Below, piece by piece: positions 44,717 through 54,116 of a DNA stretch of 64,000 nucleotides. How positions within the stretch are numbered: position 1 is the first letter of the stretch; the number at the start of each line of letters is the position of its first letter. The stretch is from an uncultured OM182 clade bacterium (lineage in GTDB: Bacteria; Pseudomonadota; Gammaproteobacteria; Pseudomonadales; Azotimanducaceae). Where the stretch lies: positions 1 through 64,000 of the forward strand of contig CAJJAA010000016.1 in NCBI GenBank assembly GCA_905182025.1. The letters run 5' to 3'. A model generated the notes under the pieces. The model was not told where the DNA came from. It was given only the letters and a program-made list of their open reading frames with translations, and made no database searches. Both the position numbers and the translations under genes were made by a program.

Positions 44717-45193
44717 ATGACGCCGGCGATTGAACTTGTCAGGCACCACTGCATTGCTCATATCATTCATGAGTACCAGCACGATCCTGCATCTAGCGCT
44801 TACGGCCGAGAGGCAATAGAGAAGCTTGCCGTTGACCAAGAGCGGGTCTTTAAAACGTTGATTGTAGACCTCGGTAAACGCAGATTAGCCGTTGCTATCA
44901 TACCTGCATTGGCCATGTTGTCGCTGAAGCTCACGGCCAAAAGTTTTGGTAGCAAAAAAGCCGTTATGGCTGACGCGACTGACGTGCTGCGTTCAACAGG
45001 GTTTGTGCTTGGCGGTGTGAGTCCTCTGGGTCAGAGACGATTGCTTGCTACCTTACTTGATCAATCTGCGATTCAGTTTGACACTATTTATGTCAGTGCC
45101 GGCCGGCGCGGGCTAGAAATTGAAATGAGTCCGAATGATTTAGTATCGCTGTCGAGAGGCAAGTTTGCTGAAATCGCCGAAACACATCATTGA
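44717..45193 (+). CDS. ybaK: Cys-tRNA(Pro) deacylase YbaK/EbsC family
   Basis: A 158-residue aminoacyl-tRNA editing protein that removes cysteine wrongly attached to tRNA-Pro. It shows AVDQERVFKTLIVDL, the conserved lysine and editing-site strand, KSFGSKKAVMADATDVLRSTGFVLGGVSPLG, and the final VSAGRRGLEIEMSPNDL. Length is right for YbaK. The start at 44717 lacks a strong ribosome-binding site. Independent of its neighbours. Confidence 0.93.
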   Translation: MTPAIELVRHHCIAHIIHEYQHDPASSAYGREAIEKLAVDQERVFKTLIVDLGKRRLAVAIIPALAMLSLKLTAKSFGSKKAVMADATDVLRSTGFVLGGVSPLGQRRLLATLLDQSAIQFDTIYVSAGRRGLEIEMSPNDLVSLSRGKFAEIAETHH

Positions 45194-45277
45194 AGATTGG
45201 CGCTTACTTTTGAATGCTGCACGATGGGCTAGTCAGAGTTGATCGTTATCGCCCTGAATGGGAAGATAATTGTCAAT

Positions 45278-45312
45278 CTTAAGTCTTAAGTCTTAAGTCT
45301 TAAGTCTTAAGT
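45278..45312. repeat. Tandem 7-bp repeat, five copies
   Basis: CTTAAGT is repeated five times without interruption, ending 4 bp before the ribosome-binding site of the tpm gene. A sixth, altered unit follows. Confidence 0.93.
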
Positions 45313-45331
45313 CTTATAAGGGGTGTTAGCG

Positions 45332-45970
45332 ATGGATAGAGAATTCTGGTACGAGCGGTGGGAGAAGAAACAAATCGCTTTTCATCTCGACAAGGCCAAT
45401 GCAATGTTGGTCAAACACTTTAGCGAGCTTGCGGTCGAACCGGGAGCAAGAGTCTTGGTGCCGCTCTGTGGCAAGAGCTTAGATATACATTGGTTGTTAG
45501 CACAAGGTTACAAAGTCGTCGGCGTTGAACTCAGTGAGTTGGCTATTGAAGAACTATTTACTGAGTTGGCAGTCGAGCCTGCCAGAATAGATGAGGGTTC
45601 GATATTACGATTTGAATCAAATGACATTGACATACTCGTCGGTGATTTTTTCGAAGTGACTAAAGAAATGATAGGTGCAGTAGATTGTATCTATGACCGC
45701 GCTTCACTCATTGCATTACCGCAAGATATGCGCAAACGTTATGTCGATCATTTGATGAAAATCACGTGTTTAATGCCGCAACTGATGATCAGTCTTGAAT
45801 ATGATCAGGCCGTGATGCCAGGACCACCGTTTCGAGTCGATAGCCAAGAAGTGAGTCATCATTACGACGAGGCATATGAGATTAGACTATTGCAAGCCTA
45901 CGATATTCCAGGTGGCCTTAAAGGCGTGTGTCCTGGCGTAGAGAAAACATGGCTGCTAAGCCCCAGATAG
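45332..45970 (+). CDS. tpm: Thiopurine S-methyltransferase family protein
   Basis: A 212-residue SAM-dependent methyltransferase. The ATG at 45332 follows ATAAGGGG; a GTG nine bases upstream is inside that site. MDREFWYERWEKKQIAFH is the family N-terminus, then RVLVPLCGKSLDIHWL (SAM loop), GVELSELAIEELF and DCIYDRASLIALP. Bacterial members methylate selenium or tellurium compounds as well as thiopurines. A 7-bp repeat tract lies directly upstream. Confidence 0.95.
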   Translation: MDREFWYERWEKKQIAFHLDKANAMLVKHFSELAVEPGARVLVPLCGKSLDIHWLLAQGYKVVGVELSELAIEELFTELAVEPARIDEGSILRFESNDIDILVGDFFEVTKEMIGAVDCIYDRASLIALPQDMRKRYVDHLMKITCLMPQLMISLEYDQAVMPGPPFRVDSQEVSHHYDEAYEIRLLQAYDIPGGLKGVCPGVEKTWLLSPR

Positions 45971-46353
45971 TCGCATCGAAATCAATCACACCGGCGGACC
46001 TTAACTTTGATGGGGCCGTCCCACATCTAATGTCAAACAAGCTGCAAAATCGAAATGTCCTGTTTTTGATTCAGCCATTGCTGGTGAATGCGGCAGCAGC
46101 AAGCCGTCACGCGCTTATAAGCGTCTGATATCGGCCGACCGGTTAGGCAGCGTGGCTATATCCTTAACCGATAACGACGATAGATAAGGTAACTTTGCAG
46201 CAAGTTTAAAACATGGCGCTATTGCGTTACAAAACGTTACCTAATGAACCAAAAAAATGTACATGGTTGCTGCACAGTCAATCTCGGTATCCGCTAAACA
46301 GATGTTTAAAGTAGAGCTTTTTTTATAAATAAAACAAAAAAAAGGAAAATGCG
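45971..46353. other. Intergenic region
   Basis: A 383-bp gap; no gene supported. GTTAGGC at 46143 was considered as part of an attC site and not accepted. Confidence 0.25.
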
Positions 46354-46683
46354 ATGAACTCAAATCAAATTATTATCATCCTGTCGATTGTTGTTGCACT
46401 CGGCGCAACGATCGTACCTGACGTGATGCCGTATTGGCCCGTGGCCCTTATCGCTCTGGGTCTTGTCGGTGGATTCATGAATCCAATGGCGGATGCGACC
46501 ACACGAATGGCTTACACCGTCGCAGCGGTTGCGATTCCAACCATCGCAAATGGGCTTGATGCCATTCCTGTCGTCGGCGCGCCTGTGAACCTTATGATCG
46601 ATAACGTAATGGTTTCCGTCGGTGGCATGGTGATTGCCAATTTTGTTCTTGTGCTATTCAATCAGGTTAGGGGTTCAGATTAG
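46354..46683 (+). CDS. Small membrane protein of unknown function
   Basis: A 109-residue protein with three hydrophobic segments (about 5-20, 26-45 and 82-105). AAAAAGGAAAA precedes the ATG. No family recognised. A strong terminator follows. Confidence 0.65.
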   Translation: MNSNQIIIILSIVVALGATIVPDVMPYWPVALIALGLVGGFMNPMADATTRMAYTVAAVAIPTIANGLDAIPVVGAPVNLMIDNVMVSVGGMVIANFVLVLFNQVRGSD

Positions 46684-47137
46684 GCAGCATTGCATCTGAA
46701 TTGTCTGTAAAGACATTTTGGTACGTGACGGAGATTCGAGCTTGAATCTCCGTTTCGCTATCTGCTTTGTACCGAATTCCCAAGCATAAGTGTGATAGAC
46801 CGCGACAGTTTAGATCGAAAATTCATCTGTATCTTGTCTGATTGAAAAATCAATTTGGCAATACTGAAGAGGTTCGTTGAGCTCTTTTGCTTTGAAATTC
46901 GAAGCAGTGTTTTAGTTAAACAATTCTAATAAGGTGCGAAAAATACTGCTTACTCTATCGTCGAGTTGAGTTTTTTTGTCTCGTTGACAGAAATCGCTTA
47001 GTGATGGCAGTAGCCACATTTTGGTAAAGGTTTTCGTAAGGATACGCGATAGGTAGAGGCAACCTTAATGACGATGCGATTACATGAATCGATATGTCAC
47101 ATTTTTCGATAGATAGTATATTTTTTTGATGTGACAA
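46684..47137. other. Intergenic region
   Basis: A 454-bp gap with a terminator at its left end. The A+T-rich stretch near 47090-47130 before the next gene may hold its promoter. No gene seen. Confidence 0.3.
46729..46755 (+). terminator. Rho-independent terminator
   Basis: CGGAGATTC and GAATCTCCG form a perfect 9-bp stem with a 6-nt loop, followed by TTTCG. It lies 45 bp after the stop of the gene at 46354-46683. Confidence 0.75.
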
Positions 47138-48971
47138 ATGACAAATATCCATAAGAAACACGTCGCAAGAAACTTTCTGACAGGCTTTACTTTGTCGCTT
47201 GTTATTTTATCGTGCGGGTGGCGGTGGAGATGATCCTGTCGCTATTCAACCCAAGCCTTTAACTTTTGCAGTGACAGGTTTGCCCGCTGTGGTAGATAGC
47301 TATGAATTGGTTAGCCTTCAGGTCACCTCGAGCATTAATGGGTGTCAATTTTTCATTGATAGCAACGATGTTTATTGGCTTGAGTCCTCGGATGGACTCA
47401 ATTTCACTTTTAGAGCACCCATTATTTACGCTCAAAACCAAGTCTTCAACTTTGACATTAGCGCTTCGTACAACGAGACTCAGACGGAATGTTCTGGCGT
47501 AAAAAACCTTACATTAAGCGTGCAAAGAAATGCGACAGAATTTGTCGTAGACCCAGAGCCCAGTAATATTCTAGATCTCGCAACACCCTATTTTCAGGTG
47601 CATGATATCGGTATGGGTGGCATAGCGTTGACGGATCGCTATACCGCTACGGTATGCTATCCGACGGCGAATGATTGCAGGACAGAGACCGATCAATTAT
47701 TTGGTCAAGATGCGCATAACATGGCGACGGGAGATTTCAATGGTGACGGATATGAAGATTTTGTCGTCGCCTGGGCAATTTTTCCGCACACGATTGATCA
47801 GAGTAAAAAAATTGAGGGCCCCGTTAATATTTACTTAAATAATAAAAAAGGAAGCTTTGCGGAAGATAAGACGATTTATGCAAATTCACAGCCGCCCACT
47901 CACCCCTTTGCCTATCGAGTTGTAGTAGAAGACTTTAACGGCGATGGGCTCGATGATGTTTTTGCAGGCTCTATGGGGCTCGCCGTTAATTCAAATGGGT
48001 ACCAGTCTGGAATTGATCCATATCCACACTTTTTATTGCTTTCAAATTCCCTCGGGCAATTCGAAGAAAGCTCATCAAATATCAGCGACGAAAACAATGG
48101 CGATGGATTACTGTGTCGCTTTGCTCATGATGCCAGTGGTGGAGATCCGGATGGCGATGGCGATATCGATCTTTACGCCTGCAATATTTTGTTGGTAAAT
48201 GACGGGACCGGTAATTTTACTATCCACCCTTATCTTGGTTTAGATTGGTATCACGAATATATGAGCCCAATGAGCAGCTTGCTGGCCGATCTAAATAATG
48301 ATGGGTTTGACGATGTGTTGTTTTGGAATTTTAATGATAGACGAATTGATCAGGCGCCTGAGGAGGGGTTTGTTCTTCTGAGTGATGGCACCAAGGACAT
48401 TCAGAACTGGAAAAAAACCGCTTTACCTGTCGGCCCCTTTGGCATCAACCAGACCAAATACAATCATGCGGCTGCAGGCGACTTGAACAATGATGGTTAT
48501 CTAGATGTTGTTGTCGCTGTGACCCGTGCAAATCCCTATTACGAAGGTGCCTATCTGCAAGTATTGATTAATGATGGCTCAGGAGATCTTTTCGATGAGA
48601 CCTCATCGCGCTTTGTTAACCAACAGAGGATAGAAAGTCATCATGGAGAAGGCAATGTGTATTTAAGAGATATGAATTTAGATGGCGCATTAGACATGAT
48701 TCATTCAACCAGAGACTTTGGCTCTAATTTTCATGGCGCACACATTGCCATCAATGATGGCGCAGGTATTTTTAGCTCATTGAATCAATCCGTTCTTCCT
48801 GATCGCCCAGATCGAGGTTGGAATTTTACAGATTCCCTTTTTAAAGGCCTACCGATTGATGCCGATCTAACAGGCTGTCTAGATTTAATTTCTACGGTTG
48901 ATAGTTGGGCTGACCAAAGCACCCAAACAAATTACCTTTTTTCAATTTTGAATATAGATTGTAACTATTAG
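47138..48971 (+). pseudogene. FG-GAP/VCBS repeat lipoprotein with a frameshift after the signal peptide
   Basis: From ATG 47138 the sequence encodes a lipoprotein signal (FLTGFTLSLVILSCG, lipobox cysteine) but then runs into stop within 7 codons. One base more than expected lies at about 47216-47219. After that point, in the other frame (47199 on), a 570-residue mature protein continues: GGGDDPVAIQPKPL, then at least six Ca-binding FG-GAP/VCBS-type repeats (DFNGDGYEDF, DFNGDGLDDV, DPDGDGDIDL, DLNNDGFDDV, DLNNDGYLDV, DMNLDGALDM). The beta-propeller body is intact; only its export signal is out of frame. This may be decay, a switchable G-rich site or a sequencing error. Confidence 0.8.
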
Positions 48972-49092
48972 TGACGGCCAAGCTGACGGTGTTGCTCCAT
49001 ATCTGAACTGAACAGGGACTTTTGAAGGACCGCGATTTTGTACCGCGCGCGTCTGCAAATGCCATCACGGGGAGGGCACTCGGCGCTCATTA

Positions 49093-51045
49093 TCAGTTAC
49101 TTACTGCCTTTATAAGCTCATCGACTGAACTTGTTGCATCACCTGATTTTTCTTTGCTAAGTTTAGCTTGTGCATTTTTCACTATCGTCGCCAAGGATGC
49201 CTGATAGGCATCTGGGTCAACAAAGGGGTGTTGGTCGTTAGCGCCACGGTTAGTCAATTGCTCTGCACGCTCGAACACGCCCGCCATAAAAGCATGATTA
49301 GGCAAGCTTACGCTGATGCCGTCTTGCATCGATTGTAGTCTTAGATAGCTGTCGATGTAGGACTGCGTCTGTTCGACGCCGTTGAAGTTCAAGCCGACGC
49401 CGCCTAAGGTCATCGCAGTATGGACGTCATTACCGTCTTTCACTGGGTAGGTCATCGACAGTACACCTTCCGTGTGGCCAGGGGTGTTGTATAGGGTGAT
49501 GTTAGTATCGCCTAATGTAATGACATCACCATCGTTGGCGATGATGTCTCGTGTAGGCACAGGCATATAGAACATGCTGGCCAGCGGTTTTGATTCAGCT
49601 AATGCCCAATCCTCAACCGTCATGACAATACGCGCACCATGAACAGCTTGAAAATACTTCGAGCCACCTGCGTGATCAAAGTGCCCATGCGTGTTTATCA
49701 CGTACTTCACATCGGCAGGGTCGAAACCCAGCTGCTGTATGTTGTTTATAAGCGGTCTGACCCAGGAACCGTAGAGTGAATCGATGAGGATAAGTCCCTC
49801 ACTTGTCTCAATAAGATAAGCGGCGACCCAATCTATGCCGACATAATAGACATTGTCGAATATCTTAAAAGGTTTGACGTATTGTTCCTTGCTTTGCCAA
49901 GTCTGCCAAAGGGGCATAAAAGTGGCGTCTGCTGCATATCCTGCGTAGGTATCGCTGCTGCAAGCTTGGCAGGTTACGTTTGATACATCTTCGAATTGGG
50001 CCAGATCGTAAACCCAATTGCGAATTGACACGCCATCGGCACCGTAGGCGTAAAACTCAGGTCGCAACAATACTGTGTGAGATTCACCGCCCGCAATAAA
50101 GCTTCTGAAATTCGCTGCCGCTTGCAGGATATCGCTATGATTAGCGTTTAGGGAATCGATGAGCTGAACGTTTTGTACGCCTCCCATGGCGAGAAAACGC
50201 TTCTGGACCGCGTCCTCAGCGGCATCATATTCCGCGAATAAGATTTTAGGATGTTGTTTTGCCGCCGCCACATATAGCTTTTCGTAGTTGAAGCTCTTCG
50301 CGTCAAGATCTTCAAAGCCTTTTTCATTTTTAATGTAATTGAACGTTCCCCATTGCTCGTCGGGACGAGTTGAACCATTGAGTCGTCTATAACCTCCCGC
50401 AGCATCACCGAGTTGTGCGACATTAGCCTGCGGGTAGTTGTCGGCGACTAACGCGGCATAAAAAGGTGACGGGATGGCGCCGGCTGAGGAGCCAGTGACA
50501 AAAATTTTCTCAGGTGCTGTGACGTTTGCATAGGTCCAATCTAATACTGCTTGCATATTAGTGCGACCCTGATGGTGAATTTTCAAAGGCTGTTGACCTT
50601 CTTTTACGGGTGCATAGACGGTGTCACTTTGACCTAAATGGACATCGCCCGTGCAGTAGGGAGCCATCACAATGGTGTAATCAACGAACGGGTTTTCGGC
50701 ATTGTCGAAATTGAATATCCCGAACGGCGAAGGTTTAAATTCATCGCTGATATTCTGAGTGTAACTTGGGTTCATCTCGGGGTCACAAGAGTCACGGGTC
50801 CAACATCCGCCACCGCCTTGCATGTACACCATTAATTTTTCAGAAGCACCAGGGCGAACGAAGAACTTGTACGGTGAACCATCTGAGCATGTCGTCTTGC
50901 CGCTCGCAGAGAATTCATTCCAGCCAGCGTCTAAGTCGCTAAAGCGTTTTTCATCGCCTGAACTGGTTGAATTCAGGGAATTGCAGGCAGTGGCCGTTAG
51001 GATGATAAAAGTCGTCAGTAGGGAGCGCGCCAAAGATGTTTTCAC
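49093..51045 (-). CDS. Lipoprotein fusing a pectin-acetylesterase-like hydrolase to a metallo-beta-lactamase domain
   Basis: A 650-residue product from a GTG start at 51045 (CTGGAG upstream). The N-terminus is a lipoprotein signal (SLLTTFIILTATAC). Residues about 40-360 are a pectin-acetylesterase/Notum-like alpha/beta hydrolase with MVYMQGGGGCWT (oxyanion region) and VTGSSAGA (nucleophile serine near 182). Residues about 395-620 are a metallo-beta-lactamase domain with THGHFDHAGG (near 451-460), TPGHTEG and a late PNHAF, a complete set of zinc ligands like class B3 and its relatives. Both halves look active. The substrate is unknown: an ester plus lactone or beta-lactam-like bond is a guess. 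Confidence 0.88.
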   Translation of the reverse strand: MKTSLARSLLTTFIILTATACNSLNSTSSGDEKRFSDLDAGWNEFSASGKTTCSDGSPYKFFVRPGASEKLMVYMQGGGGCWTRDSCDPEMNPSYTQNISDEFKPSPFGIFNFDNAENPFVDYTIVMAPYCTGDVHLGQSDTVYAPVKEGQQPLKIHHQGRTNMQAVLDWTYANVTAPEKIFVTGSSAGAIPSPFYAALVADNYPQANVAQLGDAAGGYRRLNGSTRPDEQWGTFNYIKNEKGFEDLDAKSFNYEKLYVAAAKQHPKILFAEYDAAEDAVQKRFLAMGGVQNVQLIDSLNANHSDILQAAANFRSFIAGGESHTVLLRPEFYAYGADGVSIRNWVYDLAQFEDVSNVTCQACSSDTYAGYAADATFMPLWQTWQSKEQYVKPFKIFDNVYYVGIDWVAAYLIETSEGLILIDSLYGSWVRPLINNIQQLGFDPADVKYVINTHGHFDHAGGSKYFQAVHGARIVMTVEDWALAESKPLASMFYMPVPTRDIIANDGDVITLGDTNITLYNTPGHTEGVLSMTYPVKDGNDVHTAMTLGGVGLNFNGVEQTQSYIDSYLRLQSMQDGISVSLPNHAFMAGVFERAEQLTNRGANDQHPFVDPDAYQASLATIVKNAQAKLSKEKSGDATSSVDELIKAVSN

Positions 51046-51223
51046 AATATGACTCCAGAAGGTTAGCAAGCGGCAATAGTAATGTAACTTTGACTGCTTA
51101 AGCAAAATTATGCGGACGGGTTTCCGATATCCGTCGCCGCGCACAAGGCTGGCTATAATCTTAGGATAACGATAGCCTAATGCACTTATCGACGGCGAAA
51201 TAGAGATTTTTCAGGAGTTCAAT

Positions 51224-52138
51224 GTGGCGAAAATATTGTTAATGATATGCATGCTAGCGAGTAGCTTAGCCTTCGGCGAATACAGCCGAGTTTACATGGA
51301 CTCACAAGCATCTTTTGTGAGTGACTCAAAAGGTGTCAGTATTGCTTATAAAACATTGGGACAAGCAGACGCAGAGGTGGTTGTGCTCGTTATGGGGCTA
51401 GGTGCTTCCCACAGCCTGTGGGGGGATACATTTGTGCAGTCTATTGTGTCCGCGGGCTATCGTGTCGTGCTGATCGATAATCGTGACACAGGTGCGTCGA
51501 GCCGTTTTGATGAATGGGGTAAACCGGTACTTTGGTGGGAGTTGCTCAAGAATCAGCTCGGCTTTGGTGTGAATGCCCCGTATTTATTGGATGACATGGC
51601 GGCAGACGTTGTGTCCGTTATGGATACATTAGAAATCGATCGCGCCCACATCGTAGGCGCATCTATGGGTGGCATGATTGCTCAAATTGTCGCGGCCGAT
51701 TACCCACAGCGTACTCAGAGTTTAATATCCATTATGTCGACGACAGGCGCACCCCATTTGCCGCCACCAAGCTCAGAATCCTCAAATTTATTGAAGAATA
51801 TTGCTTCGAACGACAATGATGAGAACGATTCGGTTGCCGCCGCGATGACGCTAAGGGGCTTCTATCCTGAAGCTGTGCCGCGCCAGCTAATGGCAATTTT
51901 AAAAACCGGTGATCGTACCGTGCGTGTCAAAACGATCGAAGCGCCAACACTGGTATTACATGGTGCGGATGATACGCTGATACCACCTGCGCATGGCCAA
52001 CACACGACAGATACAATAACGGGCTCAAAGTTCGTGATATTCGAGGGTATGGGACATGACATGCCGGAAGCTGTCATGCCTAAAATACTTGCGGAAATGA
52101 CAGCGCATATGGCACTTTGGCCTGTCGCGGGAGATTAA
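51224..52138 (+). CDS. Secreted alpha/beta hydrolase
   Basis: A 304-residue protein starting GTG (CAGGAG 6 nt upstream) with a Sec signal peptide (KILLMICMLASSLAFG). The hydrolase triad is visible: S in GASMGG, D in HGADDTLIPP, H in GMGHDMP; VMGLGASHSLWG is the oxyanion segment. It resembles haloalkane dehalogenase/haloperoxidase-type or esterase relatives; the periplasmic substrate is unknown. Divergent from the esterase-MBL fusion gene. Confidence 0.9.
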   Translation: MAKILLMICMLASSLAFGEYSRVYMDSQASFVSDSKGVSIAYKTLGQADAEVVVLVMGLGASHSLWGDTFVQSIVSAGYRVVLIDNRDTGASSRFDEWGKPVLWWELLKNQLGFGVNAPYLLDDMAADVVSVMDTLEIDRAHIVGASMGGMIAQIVAADYPQRTQSLISIMSTTGAPHLPPPSSESSNLLKNIASNDNDENDSVAAAMTLRGFYPEAVPRQLMAILKTGDRTVRVKTIEAPTLVLHGADDTLIPPAHGQHTTDTITGSKFVIFEGMGHDMPEAVMPKILAEMTAHMALWPVAGD

Positions 52139-52213
52139 CGATTTTCCCGTGCATCTAAAGTCGTGGTGGAAATAGAACGGGTATACTGTTTTCTAGTCAA
52201 GCTAGGCATTTCG

Positions 52214-52624
52214 ATGACTATTGAGTTTGAAATATTAGAAAAATATCAGATGATTCTGGCCCGTTCATATGGACCTGTTCAACGTATTGAGATTAGTTAT
52301 TACCAGCAAGAAATGCTTCAACATCCTCTTTTTTCCTCAGATTTGCGTCAGTTGGTCGATATGTCGCGAACCAGTTTGCTGGACATCAAGCCTGAGGAGA
52401 TTGAATCGCTTCCGTATATATTTGATCGTCAAACAAAGCGTGCCATTGTTGCAACCTCCGCGTTGAGTTTTACCCCTTTGCGTTTGCTACAAATTCAAAG
52501 GACAGACAAACATTACGGTACACTTTTGGTTTGTCGCACCTTGGAAGAAGCGTTGTATTGGATAGAGCTTGATTTGGAAGATTACTATGATCTTTGCAAA
52601 GACGTCGGTTTTAGCATAATTTGA
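52214..52624 (+). CDS. Small STAS-like protein of unknown function
   Basis: A 136-residue protein (start 52214, MTIEFEILEKYQ; an in-frame upstream GTG is not supported). MILARSYGPVQRIEISYYQQ then DLRQLVDMSRTSLLDI follows the same pattern as the 5802 product (ILFVRHYGTFVG..., LKGLYVDFRDVNDVSL), suggesting the same fold. Function unknown. Confidence 0.68.
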   Translation: MTIEFEILEKYQMILARSYGPVQRIEISYYQQEMLQHPLFSSDLRQLVDMSRTSLLDIKPEEIESLPYIFDRQTKRAIVATSALSFTPLRLLQIQRTDKHYGTLLVCRTLEEALYWIELDLEDYYDLCKDVGFSII

Positions 52625-52790
52625 AGCCTTAGTTTTGCATGGGTGATATTGCCCACACATGTTAGCGTTTCGCCATCGATCGTCGCCTATCGACCGCGTT
52701 TTCGGGTTTTCTTTTTGCTGAGGTTTAGGTCATTGCGGGAGAAAATTTGTCAAATACAAAATATGTTTATCTTCATAATTGGAGCATTTC

Positions 52791-53246
52791 ATGGCGTTGT
52801 TAAACTTTCATCAAATTACATCCAACATTGGTACTTCAGGACAGCCCACGAAGGATGATTTCGGCGGGTTTGCAGACTCGGGTGTGACAACAGTGGTTAA
52901 TCTTGCCATGCACGATTCCGAAAATGCGTTAGACAATGAAGGTAGCGTAGTTGCCGCTTTAGGCATGGCCTATATTCATTTCCCTATACCGTTCGAGGCA
53001 CCTTCAGCAGGCCAGCTGAGAAAATTCATCGCATTGATGGAAGCACTTGAGGGCGAAAAGGTACACGTGCATTGTGCGGTTAATGCTCGCGTTTCTGCGT
53101 TTATGTTCAAGTACCTGACGTTGACTAAAGGTGTTGAAGAAGCTGAGGCAACGACTCCTCTTTTAAACCGCTGGAAACAGCAGATGGATGAGACATGGCA
53201 GCGCTTCCTGCAGATTGATCAAGAAGAACTGAGTCGAATGCGCTAA
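52791..53246 (+). CDS. Protein-tyrosine-phosphatase-like protein (DUF442 type)
   Basis: A 151-residue dual-specificity-phosphatase-like protein: NIGTSGQPTKDDFGGFADSGV, VVNLAMHDSENAL, and the phosphate loop VHVHCAVNARVSAFM. In canonical PTPs the loop is C-x5-R; here the cysteine and arginine are 5 apart (C-x4-R), so the catalytic geometry is altered and activity is doubtful. TTGGAG precedes the ATG at 52791. Confidence 0.8.
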   Translation: MALLNFHQITSNIGTSGQPTKDDFGGFADSGVTTVVNLAMHDSENALDNEGSVVAALGMAYIHFPIPFEAPSAGQLRKFIALMEALEGEKVHVHCAVNARVSAFMFKYLTLTKGVEEAEATTPLLNRWKQQMDETWQRFLQIDQEELSRMR

Positions 53247-53379
53247 CTTCATACTGCGCCACCTATTTTATCGTTAGTATTTGGTCGGGGTAATAGCGTT
53301 AAAAATAGTGGCGTCGCGCATTTAATAACGCATCATTGAATAAGCCGTCATTGTTCCCTCAACGCAAAGGAATGTCATT

Positions 53380-53823
53380 ATGAAAGATGCACCACAGGGT
53401 TGGCCAAGAATTACGACAACTATCTACTACAAAGATGCGAAAATCATGATTGATTGGCTGTGTCGGGCTTTTGGATTCGAAGTTCAGATGGTCGTTGAAG
53501 GTGAGGCGGGTAACATTGAACACAGTGAGTTGAGATTAGCGGAATCTTTGATAATGGTTGGTCAGGCCGATATCAAAAAGACTAAACGATGGGGTGTTAG
53601 AAGGGCTAGTCCGATAGATGTGCAAGGCTGTAATACACAAACACTGCAGATGTATGTTGATGATATTGAAGCGCATTATGCTAATGCGAAGCAGCAAGGA
53701 GCAACGATCGTCGATGAGCTATCTTTGCGGGACTACGGTAAGGATTATTGGGCAGATAATTCCTACGGCGCGATGGATCCAGAAGGACATGTTTGGTGGA
53801 TATCGGAACGTGCGCGCGGTTAG
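53380..53823 (+). CDS. VOC superfamily protein (PhnB-like)
   Basis: A 147-residue protein: TTTIYYKDAKIMIDWLCRAFGFEVQ, then HSELRLAESLIMVGQA, TLQMYVDDIEAHYANAKQQGA and GHVWWISE. This is the VOC pattern of PhnB/glyoxalase-like proteins. Metal ligands are not certain. CAAAGGAATG precedes the ATG. Confidence 0.87.
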   Translation: MKDAPQGWPRITTTIYYKDAKIMIDWLCRAFGFEVQMVVEGEAGNIEHSELRLAESLIMVGQADIKKTKRWGVRRASPIDVQGCNTQTLQMYVDDIEAHYANAKQQGATIVDELSLRDYGKDYWADNSYGAMDPEGHVWWISERARG

Positions 53824-53881
53824 TACGGGCCCGATCCAATGCCTAATGGTGTTGTACGGTCAATTGGCATCCAGCCGAGTG

Positions 53882-53910
53882 AAAAACGACGCAGTTGTCC
53901 GACTGCGTCG
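53882..53910 (-). terminator. Rho-independent terminator for the GT2 gene
   Basis: On the minus strand CGACGCAGT and ACTGCGTCG form a perfect 9-bp stem with a 6-nt loop followed by TTTTT. It lies about 207 bp beyond the glycosyltransferase stop and may also stop transcription from the converging VOC gene. Confidence 0.75.
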
Positions 53911-54116
53911 CCATCTCAGAATTACGCTGTTGTTTCGTCGGCCCTTGCAAGAGATTTACAGTGCCGGCAATGAGCCTGGTCATTTATTCAAGGCGCCCAT
54001 TAACGTTGGTTGTGAGTAGTGCGCGCAGCTCGAGGCTGCAGGTTATACGTTTATTAAAGTGCTAAACGTTGCGACCAATGCATATATCGTGTTTTTTGGA
54101 GCAGGGTTCAACGACA

